This document shows, one piece after another, positions 8,211 to 17,088 of a stretch of 64,000 bases of DNA (its first letter is position 1; every line of letters begins with the position of its first letter). The position numbers and the translations under genes were made by a program. The stretch spans positions 124,001 through 188,000 of the forward strand of contig NZ_BMMB01000003.1 of the NCBI RefSeq assembly GCF_014645615.1, written 5' to 3'. Under the pieces are notes generated by a model. It had not been told where the DNA came from and ran no database searches. It was given only the letters and a program-made list of their open reading frames with translations. Source of the stretch: Paenibacillus hunanensis. GTDB lineage: Bacteria > Bacillota > Bacilli > Paenibacillales > Paenibacillaceae.

Positions 8211-8287
8211 AGAACCCCCCTTGATCGATCCATTACCCTTCATCGTTAGATGGAATGGGCTGGTGGATAGGCTCAAGGGGGGGTTCT
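8211..8287 (-). terminator. Long hairpin terminator after the DinB gene
   Basis: Arms AGAACCCCCCTTGA and TCAAGGGGGGGTTCT pair with one bulged base around a 48-base loop; TTCTTCTATATAT follows on the minus strand. Confidence 0.6.
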
Positions 8288-8302
8288 AGTTATACGTGCA
8301 AA

Positions 8303-8776
8303 TTAGACTGTAGCACGTTTAAGCAAACGAGTCATTGCATTGATCATGCCTGCGTGAGAAGCCTCATGCGACAGATTCAGCTCCAGCAGATCATGAATCG
8401 TTTTGGCGCCAGCAAAATTATCTGCTACGGCTACCGGATCGTTCAGCTTGCCTTCGAATGCTGCGCGCAGCTCATCAACTTGGGAATTGAATACGCTCAG
8501 TACATCCTCCCATGCTGGTGGTTCACCATGCCAGTCAGATGGACGTGTATTCGGTGCAAAGAAGGTTGCATATGTTTGTGGCAACTTGCGTGTTTGCCCG
8601 GACAGGCCGTACAGGATGCTATCTGCAACCATAACGATATGACCGAATTGCCAGTAGATGTTGTTATTGAAATCCTCTGGAATCACAGTCAGTTGCTCTG
8701 TTGGAATACGATCCAGATGCTTCAGCATATTTTGGCGATTTCTTGCCAGCCAATCAAAGATAAATGTGTTGGACAT
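8303..8776 (-). CDS. DinB family protein
   Basis: 157 residues of the DinB_2/YfiT-like fold. Putative metal-ligand histidines lie in FGHIVMVAD (H46) and near the C-terminus in LSHEASHAGM, giving the three-His arrangement of the family. Members in Bacillales include bacillithiol S-transferases; whether this one conjugates thiols is inference, though bacillithiol genes are present at 47-48 kb. AGGAGG lies before the ATG and a long hairpin terminator follows. A second DinB gene runs off the window start, but the two are not clear duplicates in the visible part. Confidence 0.85.
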   Translation of the reverse strand: MSNTFIFDWLARNRQNMLKHLDRIPTEQLTVIPEDFNNNIYWQFGHIVMVADSILYGLSGQTRKLPQTYATFFAPNTRPSDWHGEPPAWEDVLSVFNSQVDELRAAFEGKLNDPVAVADNFAGAKTIHDLLELNLSHEASHAGMINAMTRLLKRATV

Positions 8777-8891
8777 GTTTGTTCCTCCTGTAAGTTAGGG
8801 TTTATCGTGTGAGCATGACCCTTGAACATCTTAACCTGATATAGGGGTGGCTGTCCAATCTCGCAGAGGAAGGTGATATGTTAATCGTTAC

Positions 8892-9845
8892 TTATTTCCG
8901 TTGAAAATAGACCTTCCCGTCTCGCTCATCGGTTTCTACGAAGCCCTCTTCTTGCAGATAAATAAGTCTTGCGAGTGAAGTGTAGAATTCAAGCAGCTCT
9001 TGAGTTACCGGACGATCCGAGCCGTAAATGTCTATACAGAGCTCGCCAGCCGTTCTTGGGCCGTGGACGAGGTGACCTAGAATTTGTTGCATGCGAAAAT
9101 GGTGACCGTTGCGGATATCACGAGCTCGTTGACCGAGGTCATGGATAACATGGTCATGACCGGGTAGGACAAGCTCGGCTGGATAGGATTCGATCAGGTC
9201 AAGAGAACGGAAGTAATCGCTTAGTGGATTACCATCCTCCTCCATCCAGAAGGGCACAACGGGTGCTGTATCAGCGAACATCATGTCAGCGGCAATGAGT
9301 AGACCGGATGGCTGATGCCAGAAGCAATAGTGATCTGGCGCATGTCCGGGTGTCCATAGGGCTTCGTATTCTTCGTCGCCCAGCATAATGCGATCATGAT
9401 TACGATATACCTCATCTGGCTCTAGCTGAATGCTACCCATAAAGCGGTAAAATTGTCGCTCCGATAGCTCCGGGCCATCATATTTACGGTTAAATGCATA
9501 GGGCGCATGCGCATCGGATAACTCCTGCTTTGCATAAACTTCGTAGCGCTTCATTAAGTCCACGGTATGTTGAGAACAAATCACAGGGATGCCAAGCTCC
9601 TGCTGGAACCAGGGAGCGAGCCCGATATGATCAGGGTGCATATGTGTGATGATTACTTTTTCAATTTGGAGTCCGCCTTCAAGCAGCTGGAGCCATTCAC
9701 GCTGGGTCAATTCATCATGAACACCAGTGTCCATAACCGTGTAGCCCCGCTGACCTTCAAAAAGATAACTGTTCACTGTACCGTCTCCATATGGTAATGC
9801 CAGGCGGAATACATGCTCCGCAAGTCTAACGAGTCGTTTAACCAT
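8892..9845 (-). CDS. Metallo-beta-lactamase-fold hydrolase
   Basis: 317 residues. The di-zinc site is complete: THMHPDH (H68, H70, D72, H73), the histidine of TPGHAPDH, the aspartate of AADMMF and the histidine of LPGHDH. Residues after about 235 form an additional helical region ending in a winged-helix-like segment (TAGELCIDIY ... EEGFVETDERDGKVYFQRK), as in LACTB2-like and glyoxalase-II-like proteins. The substrate is unknown. AAAGGAG precedes the ATG. It is a single gene, with the terminator of the upstream yebC gene just before it. Confidence 0.85.
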   Translation of the reverse strand: MVKRLVRLAEHVFRLALPYGDGTVNSYLFEGQRGYTVMDTGVHDELTQREWLQLLEGGLQIEKVIITHMHPDHIGLAPWFQQELGIPVICSQHTVDLMKRYEVYAKQELSDAHAPYAFNRKYDGPELSERQFYRFMGSIQLEPDEVYRNHDRIMLGDEEYEALWTPGHAPDHYCFWHQPSGLLIAADMMFADTAPVVPFWMEEDGNPLSDYFRSLDLIESYPAELVLPGHDHVIHDLGQRARDIRNGHHFRMQQILGHLVHGPRTAGELCIDIYGSDRPVTQELLEFYTSLARLIYLQEEGFVETDERDGKVYFQRK

Positions 9846-9942
9846 GATGTCTCCTTTGAAGATAGATTCTCACTGCAACAGGTGTTCCATGTCTTATTTT
9901 AATACAAAATCTCTTGCAATTCTTGCATTATAACGTAAAAAA

Positions 9943-9982
9943 ACTCACTCTTTGCACAGAAATATCTATACAAAAAGTGAGT
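9943..9982 (-). terminator. Terminator after the yebC-like gene
   Basis: Stem ACTCACTCTTT / AAAAAGTGAGT (10 of 11 paired) followed on the minus strand by seven T. Confidence 0.75.
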
Positions 9983-10051
9983 GATGCTACATATAGCTTG
10001 TAAAGTAGTAAGCTAGTTTACTTCCAATACCTTAGCTGAAATAGCTAAAGT

Positions 10052-10774
10052 TTACTCAGCGAACTCTACGTTATGGTACACCTGCTGTACGTCCTCAAGG
10101 TCTTCGAGCGCGTCGATCAGCTTCTCGAATTGTGCCTCTGCATCCGCATCTGGCAGCGTTACAAAGGTTTGTGGCAGCATGGTCAGCTCAGCAACAGTGA
10201 ATTCCTCGATGCCTGCTTGCTTGAATGCTTCCTGAATCGCATGGAATTGATCGGGTGCTGCGTAAACGATAACGGATTCGTCTTCTTCCGCGATATCGCG
10301 TGCATCTACGTCTGCTTCCATCAGAATTTCCAGCACTTCTTCCTCGCTCTTGCCACTGACACCGATAACAGCAGTCGAATCGAACATGTAAGCAACGGAA
10401 CCGGCTACGCCCATGTTACCGCCGTTTTTATTGAAGGCAGAACGTACTTCTGGCGCAGTACGGTTTACGTTATTCGTCAGTGCATCAACGATAATCATCG
10501 ATCCATTCGGTCCGAAGCCCTCGTAACGCAGCTCGGAGTATTGCTCATCTCCGCTACCTTTTGCTTTATCCAGCGCGCGATCGATGATCGCTTTTGGTAC
10601 ATTATATGTTTTCGCACGCTCAAGTACTACTTTCAGAGCACTGTTGGAAACGGGATCAGGTTCGCCCTTTTTCGCAGCTACATAGATTTCTACGCCAAAT
10701 TTGGCATAAATCCGGCTGGTGTTGGCGTCTTTATTCGCTTTTTTTTCCTTGATATTATTCCACTTACGGCCCAT
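10052..10774 (-). CDS. YebC/TACO1 family protein, YeeI type
   Basis: 240 residues starting [13 protein letters not shown], the signature of the YeeI/YebC-II branch. The family is annotated as transcriptional regulator, but recent work on YebC proteins supports a role on the ribosome in helping translation of difficult proline-rich stretches. Three domains are expected: an N-terminal helical one (1-80) and two alpha/beta ones ([38 protein letters not shown]). Length is typical. Next to an ABC-F gene, which is also a translation-factor family, though separate terminators indicate independent transcription. Confidence 0.92.
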   Translation of the reverse strand: MGRKWNNIKEKKANKDANTSRIYAKFGVEIYVAAKKGEPDPVSNSALKVVLERAKTYNVPKAIIDRALDKAKGSGDEQYSELRYEGFGPNGSMIIVDALTNNVNRTAPEVRSAFNKNGGNMGVAGSVAYMFDSTAVIGVSGKSEEEVLEILMEADVDARDIAEEDESVIVYAAPDQFHAIQEAFKQAGIEEFTVAELTMLPQTFVTLPDADAEAQFEKLIDALEDLEDVQQVYHNVEFAE

Positions 10775-10859
10775 ACTATCCGCTCTCTTTCTGCTTGTGA
10801 ATTTATACGCTATTCATTATAACGTTTTTTACAGCGTAATCAAAATTTTTTGAAAAAGA

Positions 10860-10893
10860 AAATCCTGTTCAAGTCATCACTTAAACAGGATTT
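10860..10893 (-). terminator. Terminator after the ABC-F gene
   Basis: Stem AAATCCTGTTCAAGT / ACTTAAACAGGATTT with one mismatch and a 4-base loop, then TTTTCTTTTT on the minus strand. Confidence 0.85.
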
Positions 10894-10917
10894 CATCATC
10901 GTTACGATGATAGCTAA

Positions 10918-12474
10918 TTAAAATACCTTCGTTGTCCACGATTCGCAGTTCCATGTTTCCGTTACGATATCGCGGTAAAATTCAGGCTCGTGAGAGATCA
11001 TCAGGATGCTGCCTTTGTACGCTTGCAGCGCACGCTTCAGCTCATCCTTCGCATCCACGTCCAGGTGGTTGGTTGGCTCATCGAGTACGAGAATATTAGT
11101 CTCATTGTTGATCAGCTTACAGAGACGTACTTTGGCTTTTTCGCCACCGCTCAGAACAGCGATTTTACTCTCGATATGCTTCGTGGTCAGACCACACTTC
11201 GCCAGTGCTGCACGTACCTCGAATTGGGAGAACGATGGGAACTCATTCCAGATTTCTTCGATACAGGAATTGTAGTTATCGGACTTCATCTCCTGCTCGA
11301 AATAACCAATCTGTTGATGCTCGCCGCGTTCTACTGTACCAGAGATTGCCGGAATTTCACCGAGAATACTGCGTAGCAGTGTCGTTTTACCGATACCGTT
11401 CGCACCGACCAGCGCAATCTTCTGCCCACGCTCCATACGCAGATCAAGCGGACGAGACAATGGATCGTTATAACCGATAACGAGATCCTTTGTTTCAAAA
11501 ATAAGCTTGCCCGCTGTACGTCCAACCTTAAAGTTAAACTGTGGCTTCGGACGCTCCTGTGCCAGCTCGATCACTTCCATCTTATCAAGCTTTTTCTGAC
11601 GGGACATCGCCATATTACGTGTTGCCACGCTTGCTTTGTTACGTGCTACAAAGTCTTTGAGCTGCGAGATTTCCTGCTGTTGACGCTTGAATGCTGACTC
11701 CAGCTGTTGCTTTTTCATTTCGTACACTTCTTGAAAATAGTCGTAATCGCCAACATAGCGATTCAGTTCTTGATTTTCCATATGGTAAATGATGTTGATT
11801 ACGCTGTTCAGGAATGGAATATCGTGAGAGATCAGGATAAACGCATTCTCATATTCTTGCAGATAACGTGTCAGCCACGTAATATGCACTTCGTCCAAAT
11901 AGTTGGTCGGCTCATCGAGCAGCAGAATATCTGGCTTTTCCAGCAGAAGCTTGGTGAGTAGTACCTTGGTACGCTGTCCACCAGACAGATCATTAACATC
12001 CTTATCTAGGCCGATATCAGTCAAGCCCAGACCACGTGCTGTCTCATCGATCTTCGCATCGATCAGATAAAAGTCCTGTGCCGTTAATGTATCTTGAATC
12101 GTACCGACCTGCTCTAGCAGGTCTTCCAGCTCCTCAGGCGTTACATCGCCCATCTTGCCGTACATGTCATTCATTTCCTGCTCCATATCAAGCAGGTATT
12201 GGAATGCGCTTTTCAATACATCGCGGATGGTCATGCCTTTTTCTAATACAGCATGCTGATCCAGATAACCAACGCGCATACGCTTCGACCATTCGACTTT
12301 ACCTTCGTCCGGTTGCAGCTTGCCTGTGATAATGTTCATAAACGTCGATTTACCTTCACCATTGGCACCGATCAGTCCGATATGCTCACCCTTGAGCAAA
12401 CGGAACGATACATCTTTAAAAATAGCCCGGTCACCAAAGCCGTGGCTTAACTTTTCTACATTTAATATACTCAT
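10918..12474 (-). CDS. ykpA: ABC-F family ATPase, YkpA/YbiT-like
   Basis: 518 residues with two soluble ATP-binding cassettes and no membrane segment, as in ABC-F translation factors that act at the ribosomal E site. NBD1 has GANGEGKST (36-44), LSGGQ near 164 and LLLDEPTNYLD; a charged linker (about 250-310, KRQQQEISQLKDFVARNKASVATRNMA) joins NBD2 with GANGIGKTT, LSGGE and LVLDEPTNHLD. Size and linker fit the YkpA/YbiT branch rather than antibiotic-resistance ABC-F proteins, so a housekeeping role is more likely. A promoter and leader are upstream, and both are copied with the N-terminal half at 13142-14110. Confidence 0.9.
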   Translation of the reverse strand: MSILNVEKLSHGFGDRAIFKDVSFRLLKGEHIGLIGANGEGKSTFMNIITGKLQPDEGKVEWSKRMRVGYLDQHAVLEKGMTIRDVLKSAFQYLLDMEQEMNDMYGKMGDVTPEELEDLLEQVGTIQDTLTAQDFYLIDAKIDETARGLGLTDIGLDKDVNDLSGGQRTKVLLTKLLLEKPDILLLDEPTNYLDEVHITWLTRYLQEYENAFILISHDIPFLNSVINIIYHMENQELNRYVGDYDYFQEVYEMKKQQLESAFKRQQQEISQLKDFVARNKASVATRNMAMSRQKKLDKMEVIELAQERPKPQFNFKVGRTAGKLIFETKDLVIGYNDPLSRPLDLRMERGQKIALVGANGIGKTTLLRSILGEIPAISGTVERGEHQQIGYFEQEMKSDNYNSCIEEIWNEFPSFSQFEVRAALAKCGLTTKHIESKIAVLSGGEKAKVRLCKLINNETNILVLDEPTNHLDVDAKDELKRALQAYKGSILMISHEPEFYRDIVTETWNCESWTTKVF

Positions 12475-12546
12475 GCATTACACCTTTTCTCGTGGACTTG
12501 AGTCTGCGCGGATTGCGGATCAATAGGGGCAGGCCCATCTTGTCCT

Positions 12547-12575
12547 ATTATAGAGATATATAAGAGACAACTCAA
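12547..12575 (-). promoter_or_regulatory. Promoter of the ABC-F gene
   Basis: On the minus strand TTGAGT (12575-12570), 17-base spacer, TATAAT (12552-12547), with a 72-base leader to the start. The same arrangement with an 18-base spacer occurs before the truncated copy. Confidence 0.7.
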
Positions 12576-12636
12576 TGGAAAGTTGAGCGATTGTATAGGT
12601 TTTTCAATTTATTCTGACAAAAGAGATCGTAGGCGA

Positions 12637-13056
12637 TCACATTTCCAGATAAATCTCATAAAAATCAAGTCGCTCTCGTGCAAAGCAGATGGCAATTCGC
12701 CCCTCCGGTACTTTTTTGCCTGTGAAACCACCAAGGCACAGACCTAGCTCGGCAAATAGTACATGGGTTCTTTTACTGTTACGGATAGCGGTATACGTTT
12801 GCTCCAGCTTCGCTACCGCATCGGCATCGTTAAATATATCGATGTCACCTATCTGTAGCTCGTCTTCCTTTACGATGATCACATCGGCTAGCTTCTTCTC
12901 GATATATGTACAGGTGATATTACCACGGGTTTCGCGAATTTCCTCCATAATGTCATCTTTCTCCACTACCGGGGCTTTGCCAATGGCTTTGTTGATGTGT
13001 GCTTGTTTGCTGCCGAATATATAGGCATCTACACCTTCATAAGGGGTTAATTTCAT
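12637..13056 (-). CDS. Protein of unknown function (139 aa)
   Basis: No family is recognised with confidence. The protein is soluble, mixed alpha/beta and acidic, begins MKLTPYEGVDAYIFGS and has three cysteines (CTYIEKK, GLCLGG, AICFARE). There is no signal peptide or membrane segment. AAAGGAG lies upstream of the ATG, so it is probably expressed. It lies between the complete ABC-F gene and its truncated copy on the same strand and may be read from the copy's promoter. Its N-terminal pattern is reminiscent of small immunity-type proteins, but this is only an impression. Confidence 0.7.
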   Translation of the reverse strand: MKLTPYEGVDAYIFGSKQAHINKAIGKAPVVEKDDIMEEIRETRGNITCTYIEKKLADVIIVKEDELQIGDIDIFNDADAVAKLEQTYTAIRNSKRTHVLFAELGLCLGGFTGKKVPEGRIAICFARERLDFYEIYLEM

Positions 13057-13106
13057 GGATATGCCTTGCTCCTTTCGGTTTATGTATTTTGTTGTATTGC
13101 TATTAT

Positions 13107-13141
13107 CTTTTGGTACTAGGATGGCTACATCGCCTTTTAGA
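13107..13141 (-). other. Possible short fragment of a chvE-like gene
   Basis: Directly after the stop of the truncated ABC-F copy. About 31 of 42 bases match the chvE-like gene around 17441-17482, and the minus strand can be read as NLKGDVAILVPKD against DMKGDVAILAPND. Short enough that chance cannot be excluded. Confidence 0.35.
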
Positions 13142-13963
13142 TTAGCCGGTTGTCAGTCGCTGATCTTCACGCTTGGACGCAGCCTGCATCTGCTGCTTTT
13201 TCATTTCATACACTTCGAGGAAATGATTATAGTCGCCGACATAGCGATTCAATTCCTGATTTTCGATATGGTAAACGACATTGATCACGCTGTTCAGGAA
13301 TGGGATATCATGAGAGATCAGGATAAACGCATTCTCATATTCTTGCAGATAACGAGTCAGCCATGTAATATGCACTTCGTCCAAATCGTGGGTCGGCTCA
13401 TCAAGTAGCAGAATATCGGGCTTTTCTAACAGAAGCTTGGTCAGTAATACCCTGGTACGCTGTTCACCGGATAGATCATTAACATCCTTGTCCAGACCGA
13501 TATCGGTCAAGCCCAGACCACGCGCCGTCTCATCGATCTTCGCATCAATCTGGTAGAAGTCCTGTGCCGTTAATGTATCCTGAATCGTACCGACCTGCTC
13601 TAACAGGTCTTCCAGCTTCTCCGGCGCCACATCGCCCATTTTGCTGTACAGATTATTCATTTCGTGCTCTATAGCAATCAGGTATTGGAATGCGCTTTTC
13701 AGTATATGGCGGATGGTCATACCTTTTTCCAGTACAGCGTGCTGATCGAGATAACCGACACGTATACGCTTCGACCATTCGACCTTCCCTTCGTCTGGCT
13801 TCAGCTTGCCTGTAATCATATTCGTGAACATTGACTTATTTTCACTATTAGCACTGATCAGTCCAACATGCTCACCCCTGAGTATCCGAAACGATATATC
13901 CTTGAAAATAGTCTGGTCACCAAAGCCGTGGCTTAGCTTTTCTACATTTAATAATATACTCAT
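13142..13963 (-). pseudogene. Truncated, degenerate copy of the ABC-F gene
   Basis: About 273 residues, roughly 85 percent identical by eye to residues 1-262 of the ABC-F protein at 10918-12474, then an unrelated tail and stop, so the second ATPase domain is missing. The Walker A is SANSENKSM in place of GANGEGKST: the glycines and threonine are lost although the lysine remains. The signature reads LSGEQ instead of LSGGQ. Walker B LLLDEPT is intact. The upstream leader, promoter and AAAGGTG ribosome site are copied too; the start used here matches the parent start. Either a decaying duplicate or a half-protein that can no longer bind ATP well. Confidence 0.75.
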
Positions 13964-14047
13964 GCAGTACACCTTTCTCGTAGACTTGAGTCTACACGGA
14001 TTATGAAGCTATAGGAATGCACTGTAAGAACCGACCTTTCTTGTTCT

Positions 14048-14077
14048 ATTATAGAAATAGAATAAGAGACAACTCAA
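14048..14077 (-). promoter_or_regulatory. Copied promoter of the truncated ABC-F gene
   Basis: TTGAGT (14077-14072), 18-base spacer, TATAAT (14053-14048) on the minus strand. A flanking AGAGACAACTCAATGGAAAG (20 bases) is identical to that of the parent promoter. Confidence 0.65.
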
Positions 14078-14140
14078 TGGAAAGTTGAGCAATTATACAG
14101 TTTTTTCAGTGTGAGCTTACAACATAACAAGCTACATAAT

Positions 14141-14182
14141 AAACAGGAGCTACGGATAATCCATCATCCGTAGCTCCTGTTT
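14141..14182 (-). terminator. Terminator after the sugar permease gene
   Basis: Perfect 17-bp stem AAACAGGAGCTACGGAT / ATCCGTAGCTCCTGTTT with an 8-base loop, downstream of the permease gene. Confidence 0.8.
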
Positions 14183-14239
14183 ATTACTTCTCATGCTCTA
14201 TTTCTTCTTATGGTCAGCTTCATGTTTTTTAATCCTGAT

Positions 14240-15415
14240 TTAGCCTCTTTTCTTACGGGTCATTACGTCAAAGATAACCGCAAGTGCCAATACTGCGCCG
14301 CGAATCATATATTGATACGAAATACCAACGCCAAGCAGGTTCATACCGCTGGACAGGGATGCCATAACGACCGCACCGATGATCGAACCGGTAATTTTAC
14401 CTACACCACCGGCTGCGGATACGCCACCAACATAAGCAGCAGCAATCGCATCCAGCTCGAACAGTGTACCTGCTGTTGTTGTTGCCGATTGTAGACGTGC
14501 CGTGTACATAATACCGGACAAAGCAGACAGCATACCCATCGAGCCAAACACGATGTACGTAATCTTCTTCACGTTAATCCCGCTCAAGTGAGCAGCTTCC
14601 GGGTTACTACCTACTGCATAAATGTGACGACCAAGCACGGTACGTGTAGTTAAGAAATGGTAGATCACAACAACGATCAGTGTAATTACCACTGTCCAGG
14701 AGAAGCCGTTGTATCCAGCAAGAATCCATGTTACATAAGCAATAATTGCCGATACAAACACAAGCTTCACGACGAAGATCGGCATCGACACGACTTCGAA
14801 TTTGTATTTCAGCTTCTGGTGACGCTTGCTGAATTCAGAATAGATGAAGAACAGAATGACAAACGCGCCGATAATCAGCGACAGCAGATTCAGTCCACCT
14901 ACCGTAGCAAGTGCTGGCAAATAGTCATTACCGATGGCGTTAAAGGTTTTGTCCTTGATAATAATCGTACCTGTATTCTCTGTCACCTGTAGCAATGCGC
15001 CGCGGAAGATCAGCATCGCTGCAAGTGAGGATACGAAGGAAGGAATACCAACCGAAGCAACAAGCACACCGTTGAACATTCCGATCACAATACCAAGTAC
15101 AAGGATAATAGGAATGGTCAGATACACAGGCATACCAAGCTGCGATAGCATAATCGCAGCAATCGCACCCATAAAACCAGCGGCAAAGCCGACTGACAGG
15201 TCAATATGTCGGATAACGATAACGAGTGTCATCCCGACAGCAAGTACAGCAATATATCCAGTCGCATCGAGCAGGTTACTGATGTTACGTGAGGACATGA
15301 ACAAGCCATCAGTCAGGATAGAAAAGGTAAGCATAATTACGAATAGCGCAATGTACATCCCGTAATCGCGGATATTTACTTTGAGCAACGATCTGGCTTC
15401 AGAAAAGAAGTTCAC
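14240..15415 (-). CDS. gguB: Sugar ABC transporter permease, GguB/MmsB-like
   Basis: 391 residues with about ten hydrophobic helices and the BPD_transp_2 signature found in monosaccharide permeases (AVGMTLVIVIRHIDLSVG; LYARTVLGRHIYAVGSNPEAAHLSGI). It would form the membrane channel with the ATPase encoded just upstream and the ChvE-like binding protein. The GTG start at 15415 follows GGGGG by 7 bases and lies 11 bases after the ATPase stop. ChvE-GguAB systems import arabinose, galactose, glucose, xylose and related sugars; the exact substrate cannot be read here. A perfect hairpin terminator ends the operon. Confidence 0.88.
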   Translation of the reverse strand: MNFFSEARSLLKVNIRDYGMYIALFVIMLTFSILTDGLFMSSRNISNLLDATGYIAVLAVGMTLVIVIRHIDLSVGFAAGFMGAIAAIMLSQLGMPVYLTIPIILVLGIVIGMFNGVLVASVGIPSFVSSLAAMLIFRGALLQVTENTGTIIIKDKTFNAIGNDYLPALATVGGLNLLSLIIGAFVILFFIYSEFSKRHQKLKYKFEVVSMPIFVVKLVFVSAIIAYVTWILAGYNGFSWTVVITLIVVVIYHFLTTRTVLGRHIYAVGSNPEAAHLSGINVKKITYIVFGSMGMLSALSGIMYTARLQSATTTAGTLFELDAIAAAYVGGVSAAGGVGKITGSIIGAVVMASLSSGMNLLGVGISYQYMIRGAVLALAVIFDVMTRKKRG

Positions 15416-15426
15416 GGCTAATCCCC

Positions 15427-16947
15427 CTATTGAGTTGCAAATTTCATTATTTTTTCTTGATCGGCTTCTTCAATCGGCAGTTCGCCTTTAATTTTGCCCT
15501 CTGCCATCACATAGATGCGGTCGCTCATTCCGAGAACCTCTCCCAGCTCAGATGAGATCATAATGATGCTCATGCCTTCACTGATCAGCTTGTTCATGAT
15601 CGTATAAATCTCAAACTTGGCACCTACGTCGATCCCCCGTGTCGGCTCGTCCAGAATGAGCAGCTTCGGCCCGACGAACAGCCATTTACCGAGCGATACT
15701 TTTTGCTGATTGCCGCCACTTAGATTGCCAACCGTCTGCTCGATGGAGGATGCTTTGATATACATGGAGCTTTTGTAACCGGTGGCGACCTGAACCTCCT
15801 CGTTCTCATTGATCAGCCCACCGGAGGATATACCCTTCAGATTGGCAGCAGTTACGTTATTTTTAATATCCTGAATGAGAAACAATCCGTCTCCCTTACG
15901 ATCCTCGGTCACATAGGCAATACCGGAACGAATGGCATCACTCGTATGACGGAACGTCTTCGGCTTGCCATCGACGAGCAGCTCGCCTTCCAGCTTGTAG
16001 TTCTTCGGGTTGCCGAAAATACTCAGCGCCAGCTCGGTGCGTCCAGAGCCCATCAGTCCTGCGATACCGACGATCTCGCCCTTTTTCACCTGTAGATCGA
16101 TATTTTTAGCTACATGACGTCCAAGCTGTGGATCGTATGCGCTCCAGTTTTTCACTTCCAGGATCGGTGCGCCGATTTTCTTATCTGGACGTTTAGGATA
16201 AATGTCCTCGATATCGCGACCTACCATATTTTTAATAATTGTCGCTTCGGACAGCTCGCCTTTTGATGCATCCAGTGTACAGATTGTTTTACCATCCCGC
16301 AGAACGGTTGCTTTATCTGCAATGGAAATGACCTCTTTCAGCTTATGCGAGATCATAATGCTCGTAATGCCCTGCCCCTTCAGATCACGAAGCAGCTCCA
16401 GCAGGTTTTCGCTATCATTTTCATTGAGCGCTGCGGTTGGCTCATCGAGAATGAGCAGCTTAACATTTTTACTGAGTGCTTTGGCGATTTCGACCAGCTG
16501 TTGCTTACCGACACCGAGGTCGCGGATCAGCGTCTCCGGGTTCACGTTCAGCTTGACCTTTTGCAGCATTTTACGAGCCTCGATAATCGTCTCGTTCCAA
16601 TCGATAATGCCGCCTTTTTTCACTTCGTTACCTGCAAAAATATTCTCATACACGCTCAAGTCAGGGAATAATGCCAGCTCCTGATAAATGATCGCGATGC
16701 CTGTTTTCACACTATCGCTAATTTTGTTAAAGTTCTGTACATTACCTTCAAAAATAATATCGCCTTCATAGGTGCCATACGGATAAACTCCGCTCAGTAC
16801 CTTCATCAATGTCGATTTACCTGCACCATTTTCACCGATCAGGCAGTGAATCTCGCCCTGGGCTACTTTAAAGTTAACGTCCGATAGCGCCTTCACGCCT
16901 GTAAAGCTTTTGGAAATGCCGCGCATCTCCAGAATGTTGCCTTCCAT
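15427..16947 (-). CDS. gguA: Sugar ABC transporter ATP-binding protein, GguA/MmsA-like
   Basis: 506 residues made of two ATP-binding cassettes, as usual for monosaccharide importers. NBD1 carries GENGAGKST and LLILDEPTAALNE; NBD2 has the expected altered Walker A GLMGSGRTEL, the signature LSGGNQQK and LLILDEPTRGIDVG. It is the energising subunit at the cytoplasmic face of the GguB-like permease. The gene follows the binding-protein gene after 141 bases that contain a stable hairpin, and is 11 bases before the permease start. Confidence 0.92.
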   Translation of the reverse strand: MEGNILEMRGISKSFTGVKALSDVNFKVAQGEIHCLIGENGAGKSTLMKVLSGVYPYGTYEGDIIFEGNVQNFNKISDSVKTGIAIIYQELALFPDLSVYENIFAGNEVKKGGIIDWNETIIEARKMLQKVKLNVNPETLIRDLGVGKQQLVEIAKALSKNVKLLILDEPTAALNENDSENLLELLRDLKGQGITSIMISHKLKEVISIADKATVLRDGKTICTLDASKGELSEATIIKNMVGRDIEDIYPKRPDKKIGAPILEVKNWSAYDPQLGRHVAKNIDLQVKKGEIVGIAGLMGSGRTELALSIFGNPKNYKLEGELLVDGKPKTFRHTSDAIRSGIAYVTEDRKGDGLFLIQDIKNNVTAANLKGISSGGLINENEEVQVATGYKSSMYIKASSIEQTVGNLSGGNQQKVSLGKWLFVGPKLLILDEPTRGIDVGAKFEIYTIMNKLISEGMSIIMISSELGEVLGMSDRIYVMAEGKIKGELPIEEADQEKIMKFATQ

Positions 16948-17030
16948 GGAATACTCCTCCCTCGCCGGGGCGCCTAAGCGAATTAACTAGCAATTGGAAT
17001 TAAAATAGCGGATTGAATACCAGATGAATT

Positions 17031-17064
17031 GCAAAACAGGAACAGCCTCCCGTCCCTGTTTTGC
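17031..17064 (-). terminator. Intercistronic hairpin after the chvE-like gene
   Basis: GCAAAACAGG / CCTGTTTTGC with further partial pairing; no long T run follows on the minus strand. Hairpins at this place often stabilise or attenuate so that binding protein exceeds the membrane subunits. Confidence 0.6.
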
Positions 17065-17088
17065 CATGTAGCTATAACGCTGCTGCGC

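Noticed and set aside
8255-8812. 185-codon ORF antisense to the DinB gene
   Set aside because: Starts inside the long terminator hairpin and has no recognisable protein features.
10073-10822. 249-codon ORF antisense to the YebC-like gene
   Set aside because: Low-complexity aromatic/cysteine composition typical of antisense shadows; the YebC frame is certain.
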